DNA from: JAHILA01 sp035528175
GTDB taxonomy: Bacteria; Patescibacteriota; Minisyncoccia; RBG-13-40-8-A
Direction of reading: 5' to 3'
NCBI GenBank assembly: GCA_035528175.1
Contig: DATKZC010000010.1
Location: 1-22,776, forward strand
DNA length: 22,776 bases
The position numbers and the translations under genes were made by a program. Position 1 is the stretch's first letter, and every line of letters starts with the position of its first letter. Below the pieces are notes generated by a model, which worked only from the letters and a program-made list of their open reading frames with translations, ran no database searches and was not told where the DNA came from. This document shows positions 6,314-11,953 of this stretch, piece by piece.

Positions 6314-7285
6314 CTATTCCAGATACTTCGCTTTATTAGCATTGTGCTCCTCTATGGTTTTGGAAAATATTGTTGTACCATCGCTGGCAGAAAGAAAGAA
6401 ATTATAATCCGTTTTTTTGGGATTAAGCGCTGCTTTAATTGCTGACAGCCCAGGATTGTTAATCGGAGCCGGTGGCAAGCCGAGATTGGTATAAGTATTA
6501 TACAACGATTTTACGCGCGTATCCTCATAAGAATATTGTTTCTTTTCTACGCCCAGAATATAGGCAATAGTAGCGCAGGACTGCAAAGGAATATTATTTT
6601 CAATTCTTTTCCAGAAAATGCCGGACACAATTGCCCTATCCTCATCGCTGACCACTTCTCTTTCTATAATACTCGCCATAATTACTGCGTTGGGCAGGCG
6701 CATACTGGAATCAATCAATAAATCCCTAGAAATGTCTTCTCCTATCTTTTTTATGAAATTATCCGACATTTTTTTAACTACGATATCAACACTTGATTTT
6801 TTTTCAAAATAATACGTGTCTGGAAACAAATAGCCTTCTTTTTCTTTTGGCAGTTTATCCTCTTCTTTTAAAACTTCAGAGGCAATTAATCTTTCCTCAA
6901 TTTTCTTATTGGTCCAACCCTCTGGTATTGTGACTTTAACATAACTCTCGCTTACTTCACCATTGGCAATCATCCTGGCAATTTTAAAAACGCTCATTTT
7001 GGAATTCAATAGATACTCTCCTGCTTGTAAATGAATATTGTATCCCTTAACCCATGCATAAAAAACAAAAATCCACTTACTACTTATCAGTCCATCGTCT
7101 TTTAATTCTTGCCCGATTTCATCCGACCCCCAACCTTTTTCAATTTTTATAAATTTTTCTTGACCATCGCATTTTGCCGTAATTAAACTCAAAACCAATA
7201 TCACCGCAAAGATAGCAGAAAAAAATATAATTACGAATTTCTTATTTAAAAATAAATCTTTCATATAGAAGCTAAGATGTATCAT
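6314..7285 (-). CDS. mltG: Endolytic peptidoglycan transglycosylase MltG (YceG family)
   Basis: A 323-residue membrane-anchored murein lytic transglycosylase that cleaves nascent glycan strands. One N-terminal membrane helix (about 17-37) is followed by a LysM-like part (FIKIEKGWGSDEIGQELKDD) and the YceG domain, with EGWTNKKIEERL, GYLFPDTYYF and the catalytic motif ASIIEREV (Glu208). The C-terminal NNPGLSAIKAALNP is typical. The ATG at 7285 lies 7 nt past the 3' end of tRNA-Trp, so 3' processing of the tRNA would leave an almost leaderless mRNA. An alternative start is at 7264. It is the last gene of the rpsB-tsf-tRNA unit; no terminator is seen. Confidence 0.93.
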   Translation of the reverse strand: MIHLSFYMKDLFLNKKFVIIFFSAIFAVILVLSLITAKCDGQEKFIKIEKGWGSDEIGQELKDDGLISSKWIFVFYAWVKGYNIHLQAGEYLLNSKMSVFKIARMIANGEVSESYVKVTIPEGWTNKKIEERLIASEVLKEEDKLPKEKEGYLFPDTYYFEKKSSVDIVVKKMSDNFIKKIGEDISRDLLIDSSMRLPNAVIMASIIEREVVSDEDRAIVSGIFWKRIENNIPLQSCATIAYILGVEKKQYSYEDTRVKSLYNTYTNLGLPPAPINNPGLSAIKAALNPKKTDYNFFLSASDGTTIFSKTIEEHNANKAKYLE

Positions 7286-7292
7286 TAATAAT

Positions 7293-7363
7293 CGGGTCTG
7301 GAGAGAATCGAACTCCCGTCAATGGTTTTGGAGACCATCGTTCTACCACTAAACTACAGACCC
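7293..7363 (-). tRNA. tRNA-Trp (anticodon CCA)
   Basis: A full cloverleaf of 71 nt including the discriminator base: acceptor GGGTCTG/CAGACCC, D arm GTTT/GAAC, anticodon loop CTCCAAA between ATGGT and ACCAT, T loop TTCGATT. The 3' CCA is not encoded. It lies just after rpmG, an old gene neighbourhood. Confidence 0.95.
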
Positions 7364-7369
7364 TTTATT

Positions 7370-7528
7370 TTATTTTTTAGTTTCTTTATGTAGGGTATTC
7401 TTTCTACACCATCTGCAGAATTTTTTCAATTCAAACTTTTTCTCAATAGTTTTTTTATTCCTACGAGTGTAGTGATTGATACGCTTGCATTCCTCGCAAG
7501 CTAATTTAACCATAAAATCTTTTTTCAT
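7370..7528 (-). CDS. rpmG: 50S ribosomal protein L33
   Basis: A 52-residue L33 starting MKKDFMVKLACEECK. It keeps both zinc-binding cysteine pairs, CEEC and CRWC, and the family tail CRKNTLHKETK. The reading frame is open further upstream, but that would place the start inside the tRNA-Thr gene, so I use the ATG at 7528 (17 nt past the tRNA 3' end); an ATG at 7513 is also possible. It lies between tRNA-Thr(GGT) and tRNA-Trp, and all three are probably cotranscribed. Confidence 0.93.
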   Translation of the reverse strand: MKKDFMVKLACEECKRINHYTRRNKKTIEKKFELKKFCRWCRKNTLHKETKK

Positions 7529-7545
7529 TTTTTTATTTTTACTTG

Positions 7546-7617
7546 AGCCGACGGTGAGAATTGAACTCACGACCAACTCCTTACCATGGAGGTGCTCTAC
7601 CGCTGAGCTACGTCGGC
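7546..7617 (-). tRNA. tRNA-Thr (anticodon GGT)
   Basis: 72 nt, acceptor GCCGACG/CGTCGGC, D arm GCTC/GAGC, anticodon loop ATGGTAA, T arm GTGAG/CTCAC. The first anticodon-stem pair (27-43) is a C-T mismatch. CCA is not encoded. Confidence 0.93.
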
Positions 7618-7623
7618 AAGGTT

Positions 7624-8205
7624 TTAATTAGATATCTCTAGAAGAGAAGATAACACAATTGGTAATTCTGTTGTACCGGTAGAACCACTAAAATGCCCCT
7701 CGCCATGTTCAATAATTATTTTTGATTTTAATGTATCGGCAAATTCTTCTTTATTATCCAATGAAACATATGGATCATTATCGGAAAAAATGGCTATACT
7801 TTTTTTAAGATGAGATTTAACTTTTTGTAAGTCTAGTGGTGTTTCAAGCCATTCCCTTACTACATCGCGCACCATATCATTATCTTCTAATCCTATTAAT
7901 CGCTTAAAAAATCCAGCAACAAAAACTACTCCGCCAACAACTATATTCTCGGACAACATTTCAAGATAACGAGCTATTGTTTGGCACCCCATACTATGAC
8001 CAATGAAATATGTTTGTTCGTCTGGAATTCCTACGACTTCTTTAAGTTTCTGTACCCAATTATTAATTCTTGGCTCTTCTGGTCTTGGTAATTGAGGAAT
8101 AATCACGTTAAACCCTTTCGTTTCCAACTCTTTTTTCAACCAAGGAAACCAACCTTCTTCAGGGCTACCATCCCAACCATGAATTATAAAAACTCTTTTT
8201 TGCAT
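7624..8205 (-). CDS. RBBP9/YdeN-family serine hydrolase
   Basis: A 193-residue alpha/beta hydrolase of the Ser_hydrolase (RBBP9/YdeN) family; the substrate is unknown. It begins with the typical FIIHGWDGSPEEGWFPWL, has the nucleophile elbow GHSMG (Ser71), the acid in SDNDPYV (probably Asp144) and His171 in GEGHFS. The length fits the family. There is no signal peptide, so it is cytoplasmic. It starts 7 nt after the GIY-YIG gene stop and ends 6 nt before tRNA-Thr(GGT). Confidence 0.9.
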   Translation of the reverse strand: MQKRVFIIHGWDGSPEEGWFPWLKKELETKGFNVIIPQLPRPEEPRINNWVQKLKEVVGIPDEQTYFIGHSMGCQTIARYLEMLSENIVVGGVVFVAGFFKRLIGLEDNDMVRDVVREWLETPLDLQKVKSHLKKSIAIFSDNDPYVSLDNKEEFADTLKSKIIIEHGEGHFSGSTGTTELPIVLSSLLEISN

Positions 8206-8212
8206 AAGATTA

Positions 8213-8476
8213 TTAAATTTTGGTTTGTAGCCCTTGATTAAACTTCTTTATTAATAACTCCTTTTTATCTCTGCGCCATTTTTTAATCTGAATTTCTCGC
8301 TTTCGTGCATCTGCCAAATTGGGGTATTCTTCATAAAAAAATATTTCATAATCACCTCTTTTGGTAAATACTGCGCCTCTTTTATTATTATGATAATCTA
8401 ATCTATCTTTCAAATTTTTAGTAATTCCAATATAAAGTTGGTTACTAAAATTTTTAATCATATAAAGAAAATACAT
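8213..8476 (-). CDS. GIY-YIG nuclease domain protein
   Basis: An 87-residue single-domain GIY-YIG protein of the YhbQ/UvrC-N-like type: YFLYMIKN, then LYIGITKNLKDRLDYHNN with the conserved Arg, and the glutamate in KREIQIKKWRR. It may act in DNA repair or be a free-standing nuclease; many such small proteins in bacteria are unassigned. It lies between a palindromic DNA island and the hydrolase gene. Confidence 0.88.
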   Translation of the reverse strand: MYFLYMIKNFSNQLYIGITKNLKDRLDYHNNKRGAVFTKRGDYEIFFYEEYPNLADARKREIQIKKWRRDKKELLIKKFNQGLQTKI

Positions 8477-8485
8477 AAATGTATG

Positions 8486-8621
8486 TGTCCCTCGACTTTT
8501 CCTCGACTTCGCTCGGAATAAACGCTCGGGACATTCGACTCGCTTCCGACAATTTATATTTCTGCTGATTAAGGTGGTTTACCATGAGCGAGCCCGAGAT
8601 TTATCGAGGGCGAGTCGAATG
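8486..8621. repeat. GC-rich palindromic island next to tRNA-Tyr
   Basis: A GC-rich non-coding island in AT-rich surroundings. A perfect 12-bp inverted repeat, CATTCGACTCGC (8532-8543) / GCGAGTCGAATG (8610-8621), encloses a less structured 66-bp middle. To its left are CCTCGA direct repeats and a GTCCC/GGGAC pairing. The right arm ends on the discriminator and last acceptor base of the tRNA-Tyr gene. It could be a small mobile palindromic element. It could also be a processing structure in the tRNA transcript. Confidence 0.55.
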
Positions 8622-8701
8622 GGAGCGGGAGGACTCGAACCTCCGAAGCCGTGAGGCGACAGATTTACAGTCTGTTGCAATTGCCGCTATGCGACGCTCC
8701 C
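8620..8701 (-). tRNA. tRNA-Tyr (anticodon GTA)
   Basis: 82-nt class II tRNA with a long variable arm. Acceptor GGGAGCG/CGCTCCC, anticodon loop CTGTAAA, T arm GGAGG/CCTCC with loop TTCGAGT. CCA is not encoded. It lies 5 nt after tRNA-Thr(TGT). Confidence 0.95.
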
Positions 8702-8706
8702 AGATT

Positions 8707-8778
8707 AGCCATCTCTCGGATTCGAACCGAGGACCTACTGTTTACAAAACAGTTGCTCTACCGCTGAGCTAAGATGGC
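8707..8778 (-). tRNA. tRNA-Thr (anticodon TGT)
   Basis: 72 nt, acceptor GCCATCT/AGATGGC, anticodon stem ACTGT/ACAGT with loop TTTGTAA, T arm CTCGG/CCGAG. CCA is not encoded. The 5' end overlaps the stop end of the preceding small membrane protein gene by 10 nt. Confidence 0.95.
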
Positions 8779-9119
8779 AAATCGAAGTTTTCATTATTTT
8801 CTTCTTCTTTATCCTTTCTTTCTTGCCCTTTTTTTCTTAAATGGCCAACCAATTTTGCCAAAAAATTATCAAGTTTTAGGACAAATACTTTAAATTTCCT
8901 CAAAAACTTCTCTGTCCGAGGCATAATTGATTCGTGCAAAAGATCGCTCTCATTGGCATTCTTTTTTATCTCCTGCCATGTATTGTAGATTTTCTGCCAT
9001 AAAGAATTTTTTTCAAAAGAACTGCGAGGATAATTTAAAAGAACAGGGATTTTTCTAAAAGCTATAATTAGAAACCCTGCAATGCCAACTCCTAAAATAA
9101 TTTGGAAAACGAGAATCAT
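8769..9119 (-). CDS. Small membrane-anchored protein of unknown function
   Basis: A 116-residue protein that I do not recognise. One N-terminal membrane helix (about residues 2-20, ending in a basic RK) is followed by a charged, helical, lysine-rich cytoplasmic part and an acidic tail. It starts 2 nt after the tsf stop and runs into the first 10 nt of tRNA-Thr(TGT), so the mRNA end and tRNA 5' end cannot both be made from one transcript. Position inside the rpsB-tsf-tRNA unit suggests a housekeeping role, but nothing more can be said. Confidence 0.75.
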   Translation of the reverse strand: MILVFQIILGVGIAGFLIIAFRKIPVLLNYPRSSFEKNSLWQKIYNTWQEIKKNANESDLLHESIMPRTEKFLRKFKVFVLKLDNFLAKLVGHLRKKGQERKDKEEENNENFDLPS

Positions 9120-9121
9120 GT

Positions 9122-9571
9122 TTATAATTCAAATCTCGTAAATCTGCTTATTTTAATGTTTTCCCCTAATTTTGCTATTTTGTTTTCAATTAGACTTTTA
9201 AGAGTAATTTCCTGGTCTTTCACAAATGGCTCTTCCAAAAGCGATTCTTCATCTTTTGAATCCATGCCGGCAATGTGCATAGCAATATTATGAGCTAATT
9301 CCCTAAATTCGCTGTTTCTGGCAACAAAATCTGTTTCGCATTTTAATTCCAGCAATACTCCGACTTTGGCATTACTGTGCACATATGCTTCAATAATTCC
9401 CTGCTCTGCGTTTCTTTTGGATTTTTTCATTGCCGTAAGCTTATTTTTCTCCTGCAAGATTTTTAATGCTTTTGCCTCGTCGCCTCCCACGTCTTCAAGT
9501 GATTTTTTGCAATCCATCATTGAGGCGCCGGTTTTTTCCCTTAATTTTCTAACTAATTCTGCTGCTATCAT
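9122..9571 (-). CDS. tsf: Translation elongation factor Ts, short form
   Basis: The nucleotide exchange factor for EF-Tu. The N-terminal UBA-like domain has the signature VRKLREKTGASMMDCKKSL (residues 7-25), and the core holds LELKCETDFVARNSEF, with the TDFVAR motif that contacts EF-Tu. At 149 residues it is far shorter than the E. coli form (about 280) and shorter even than the roughly 196-residue Thermus form: only one core subdomain remains and the coiled coil is gone. The short Thermus protein works as a dimer, and this one may too. It follows rpsB after 23 bp and has no Shine-Dalgarno. Confidence 0.94.
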   Translation of the reverse strand: MIAAELVRKLREKTGASMMDCKKSLEDVGGDEAKALKILQEKNKLTAMKKSKRNAEQGIIEAYVHSNAKVGVLLELKCETDFVARNSEFRELAHNIAMHIAGMDSKDEESLLEEPFVKDQEITLKSLIENKIAKLGENIKISRFTRFEL

Positions 9572-9594
9572 ATATTATTTACTTGCCCCGTTAT

Positions 9595-10314
9595 TTATGC
9601 GGAGATAATTACTTTTTCAATTTGATTAAGCATAAATTGAAGCGCGCTGATTGCTTCGTCATTAGAGGGAATCACATAATCAACTAAAGAAGGATTGCTG
9701 TCTGTATCAACTAAAGCGATGACAGGTATTTTTTTTATTTTGGCCTCTCTTATCAGGGTTATATGCTCTTTTACGCCCAAAATGAAAATTGCCTCTGGTA
9801 ATTCTTTTAATTCTTTGATGCCGTTAAAATTCTTTTTCAGCTTCTCTATTTCTTTGTCAAAATGCTTTTGTTCTTTTTTGGTATACTTTTTTAATCCTCC
9901 TTCTTCTTTCTTTTTTTCCAAATCAATGAAATAGTCGATTCTCTTTCTAATGGTTTTAAAATTGGTCAAAAGCCCTCCAATCCAGCGTAAAGCCACATAA
10001 GGCATTTTACAATTTTTAGCTGTCTCCTCTATTAAAGATTGACATTGAGGACGAATGCCGACAAAAAGAATTTTCCCGCCATTTTTAATAATCCCCTTGA
10101 TAAATTCAAAAGCGATTTCCATATTTTCAATCGTTTTTTCCAAATCAATAATATGAATATTGTTTTTCAATCCATAAATATATTGCTCCATTTTTGGATG
10201 GCGATTAGATTTTTTATGCCCGAAATGAACCCCGGCTTTAAACATTTCTTTAACCAGTTCTTCGGAAATCATTGTTTTTTTTTCGCCAACTGGCGGATTT
10301 AATATATTTGTCAT
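9595..10314 (-). CDS. rpsB: 30S ribosomal protein S2
   Basis: A 239-residue S2 with the standard blocks: FKAGVHFGHKKSNRHPKM, YVALRWIGGLLTNFKTI and ALVDTDSNPSLVDYVIPSND. The charged helical arm in the middle (KKKEEGGLKKYTKKEQKHF) is the usual S2 coiled-coil insertion. The start at 10314 is placed by a promoter whose predicted +1 is only 3 nt upstream. An internal ATG (MISEELVKEM) also exists, but the first fits the promoter. First gene of the rpsB-tsf operon. Confidence 0.95.
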   Translation of the reverse strand: MTNILNPPVGEKKTMISEELVKEMFKAGVHFGHKKSNRHPKMEQYIYGLKNNIHIIDLEKTIENMEIAFEFIKGIIKNGGKILFVGIRPQCQSLIEETAKNCKMPYVALRWIGGLLTNFKTIRKRIDYFIDLEKKKEEGGLKKYTKKEQKHFDKEIEKLKKNFNGIKELKELPEAIFILGVKEHITLIREAKIKKIPVIALVDTDSNPSLVDYVIPSNDEAISALQFMLNQIEKVIISA

Positions 10315-10323
10315 ATAAAAACC

Positions 10324-10352
10324 ATAATATCATAATAATTTAAATATTGCAA
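10324..10352 (-). promoter_or_regulatory. rpsB promoter with a 3-nt leader
   Basis: TTGCAA (10352-10347), a 17-bp spacer and TATTAT (10329-10324) put the start at about 10317, 3 nt before the rpsB ATG. There is no room for a Shine-Dalgarno. Confidence 0.6.
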
Positions 10353-10354
10353 AT

Positions 10355-10415
10355 TGACCGCGTCAGACGCGGTTCAACCGATTCAAACCGACCAAGTCGA
10401 GTTTGACTCGGTTGA
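10355..10415. repeat. Palindromic island between divergent promoters
   Basis: GC-rich nested inverted repeats between rpsB and rpmE: ACCGCGTC (10357-10364) / GACGCGGT (10366-10373), an imperfect ACC-AGTC/GACT-GGT hairpin (10391-10412), and TCAACCG (10374-10380) / CGGTTGA (10409-10415) bracketing the second. The right end overlaps the rpmE -35. It may be an interspersed palindromic element or a shared control site. Confidence 0.5.
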
Positions 10416-10447
10416 CTTTCATATATTTATATTATATCATCATTCTA
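10412..10447 (+). promoter_or_regulatory. Leaderless promoter of rpmE-prfA
   Basis: TTGACT (10412-10417), a 17-bp spacer and TATCAT (10435-10440), each five of six to consensus. The predicted +1 is 10447, the A of the rpmE ATG. Confidence 0.65.
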
Positions 10448-10689
10448 TGAAGAAAAATATTCATCCCCAATATTATCCCGATGCAATAATCCATTGCTCT
10501 TGTGGAAAAGTTTTTAAAATGGGCGCAACCAAGTCCGAAATGCATGTCGAGGTTTGCAGTTCCTGCCACCCTTTTTATACTGGACAAGACAAAATGCTTG
10601 ATTCGGCCGGACGAGTGGAAAAATTCAAAAAACGACTGGCTGCTAAAAAACCCGCCTCCGCCAAGGCTTCGGCGGGCAAAAGAAAATGA
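10447..10689 (+). CDS. rpmE: 50S ribosomal protein L31
   Basis: An 80-residue zinc-type L31, starting MKKNIHPQYYPDAIIHC, with cysteines CSC and CSSCHPFYTGQ and the family end GRVEKFKKRL. The frame is open upstream to 10354, but the L31 start and the promoter both point to 10447. The tail AAKKPASAKASAGKRK is not part of normal L31: it is encoded by a GC-rich palindrome (CCCGCC 10651-10656 / GGCGGG 10671-10676) that looks like an in-frame repeat insertion. The stop overlaps the prfA start as ATGA, implying translational coupling. Confidence 0.92.
   Translation: MKKNIHPQYYPDAIIHCSCGKVFKMGATKSEMHVEVCSSCHPFYTGQDKMLDSAGRVEKFKKRLAAKKPASAKASAGKRK
10651..10676. repeat. GC-rich palindrome inside the rpmE tail
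   Basis: CCCGCC and GGCGGG arms around a 14-bp core in AT-rich coding sequence, translated as part of PASAKASAG. I recall such a peptide in unrelated CPR proteins, but cannot check this here. Confidence 0.5.
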
Positions 10690-11390
10690 ACGCAAATCCA
10701 AGCAGCGCAATAATTGAAATTAGAGCTGGAGCAGGCGGCGATGAAGCCGCTTTATTTGCAACCGATTTATACAGAATGTATTCAAGATTTGCCGAAAAGC
10801 AGGGCTGGAAAACCAAGACACTGGATGATAATGTATTGCAAGTATCAGGACCAAATGCTTATGAATATTTAAAACAAGAAGGCGGAGTGCATCGAGTGCA
10901 AAGAATCCCAAAAACAGAAAAAAGCGGAAGAATCCATACTTCCACTGCATCGGTCGCAATACTGCCTTCAATTGAACAAAAAGAATTAGAAATAAAGCCG
11001 AGTGACTTGAGAATTGATACTTTTCGCTCGTCCGGACCGGGCGGGCAATATGTAAATAAAACCGAATCAGCAGTTCGAGTTACCCATATTCCAACTGGAT
11101 TTGCTGTTGCTTCGCAAAGAGAAAGAAGCCAAGGCGCAAATAAAGAAACCGCGATGAACCTTTTAAGGTCGCGGCTTTTTGCTTTTTTAGCCCAAAAAGA
11201 TATGCAAAAACTCGGGCAAGAAAGAAATTCCCAAATCGGAACAGCCGACCGCTCGGAGAAAATCAGGACTTATAATTTTCCCCAAGACAGAATCACCGAC
11301 CACCGCATTAAAAAAGAATGGCATAACATTGAAGACATTCTCAACGGCAACCTCTGGCCAATCATCAAAAAGTTTCAAAAGGTAGAATAA
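10686..11390 (+). CDS. prfA: Peptide chain release factor 1, lacking domain 1
   Basis: A 234-residue class I release factor that reads UAA/UAG and frees the finished peptide. It starts directly at the codon-recognition domain (IIEIRAGAGGDEAALFATDL), keeps the RF1-type PxT tripeptide (PKT in RIPKTEKSGRIHTST) and the catalytic GGQ (SSGPGGQYVNKTESAVR). The C-terminal domain continues to the end. Normal RF1 is about 355 residues; the missing 110 or so residues are domain 1, which contacts the stalk region. The lost part is not encoded upstream in any frame: rpmE occupies that place and overlaps by 4 bp. So this is a genuine short form, as also seen for EF-Ts. Confidence 0.9.
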   Translation: MNANPSSAIIEIRAGAGGDEAALFATDLYRMYSRFAEKQGWKTKTLDDNVLQVSGPNAYEYLKQEGGVHRVQRIPKTEKSGRIHTSTASVAILPSIEQKELEIKPSDLRIDTFRSSGPGGQYVNKTESAVRVTHIPTGFAVASQRERSQGANKETAMNLLRSRLFAFLAQKDMQKLGQERNSQIGTADRSEKIRTYNFPQDRITDHRIKKEWHNIEDILNGNLWPIIKKFQKVE

Positions 11391-11432
11391 AAAAAGAACG
11401 TTAGAGCAACTTAATAAGTTGATAACGTTCTT
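11389..11432 (-). terminator. Terminator of the 80-residue gene, overlapping the prfA stop
   Basis: AAGAACGTTA (11394-11403) / TAACGTTCTT (11423-11432), with a nested AACTT/AAGTT hairpin, is followed on the minus strand by a seven-T run (11395-11389). That run covers the prfA stop codon of the opposite strand. On the plus strand there is no T tract after the stem, so it should act mainly for the minus gene. Confidence 0.78.
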
Positions 11433-11457
11433 AAACCTGGAATTCTTGTGGGTGTTT

Positions 11458-11697
11458 TCAGATCCCTTTAACTTTTTCCAAAAACACATTTTCAACGTCA
11501 GGAGGAAGATCTCCTTCTTTTTTCTCGCAGCTACCATCGCAAGGTTTTACATCATAATGAATTCCTGTTTCGTAAACCTCTTGACTGATATGGTATTTCT
11601 TTCCTTCATGTTCCACGCACCAGCTATAACCATAGTGAACGAATCCACCAGGACCACCATGACCAATGTCATAATGATCAAAAAGTAAACATTTCAT
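11458..11697 (-). CDS. Small hypothetical protein under a strong promoter
   Basis: A 79-residue soluble protein, starting MKCLLFDHYDIGHGGPGG; I do not recognise it. It has several His, Gly and Tyr residues near the N terminus and three cysteines (WCVEH and CDGSC), so metal binding or a disulfide is possible. The start is set by AAGGAGG (11709-11703) 5 nt upstream; an in-frame ATG at 11718 lies before this site and is unlikely. It is a single-gene unit with its own promoter and terminator, between prfA and a palindromic element. Confidence 0.72.
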   Translation of the reverse strand: MKCLLFDHYDIGHGGPGGFVHYGYSWCVEHEGKKYHISQEVYETGIHYDVKPCDGSCEKKEGDLPPDVENVFLEKVKGI

Positions 11698-11734
11698 AAT
11701 TGCCTCCTTAAAGAACAAATTTTATTCCATCATA

Positions 11735-11773
11735 ATTGTACACCCAATATAAAAATCTGTCAATATCTGACAG
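11735..11773 (-). promoter_or_regulatory. Promoter with operator-like dyad
   Basis: TTGACA (11763-11758), a 17-bp spacer and TACAAT (11740-11735). The inverted repeat CTGTCA (11757-11762) / TGACAG (11768-11773) covers the -35, as an operator would. The predicted start is about 11728. Confidence 0.72.
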
Positions 11774-11800
11774 ATCTTTCGTTTTTATCCCTTTTAGTGA

Positions 11801-11947
11801 AGATTTATTTATCAAGAAGACCACTCGCAGCCCGAGCGGGCATGGTTCCCAAAGGGATTCAAAGGGAATCCCGAAGGGAGAGCGAGGGCGAGACTGAGCG
11901 CAAAATCTCGCTGGGATTTTGACGCGTGTCTTTGGATAAATAAATCT
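11801..11947. repeat. 147-bp element with 13-bp terminal inverted repeats
   Basis: AGATTTATTTATC (11801-11813) and GATAAATAAATCT (11935-11947) are perfect inverted ends around a GC-rich interior packed with hairpins, for example GCCCG/CGGGC (11830-11841), GGGATTC/GAATCCC and AGCGAG/CTCGCT. No credible coding sequence. It resembles a small non-autonomous mobile element (MITE-like). It could also be a structured RNA. I see no clear target-site duplication. Confidence 0.55.
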
Positions 11948-11953
11948 GAGCGT

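Noticed and set aside
7293..7363. Sign of a recoded UGA codon (as in some CPR lineages)
   Set aside because: tRNA-Trp has the normal CCA anticodon, TGA is used as a stop here (for example prfA's upstream gene rpmE), and no gene in the window needs UGA as a sense codon.
10686..11390. prfA as a pseudogene
   Set aside because: Frame intact, PxT and GGQ motifs kept, start coupled to rpmE and no upstream remnant of domain 1.
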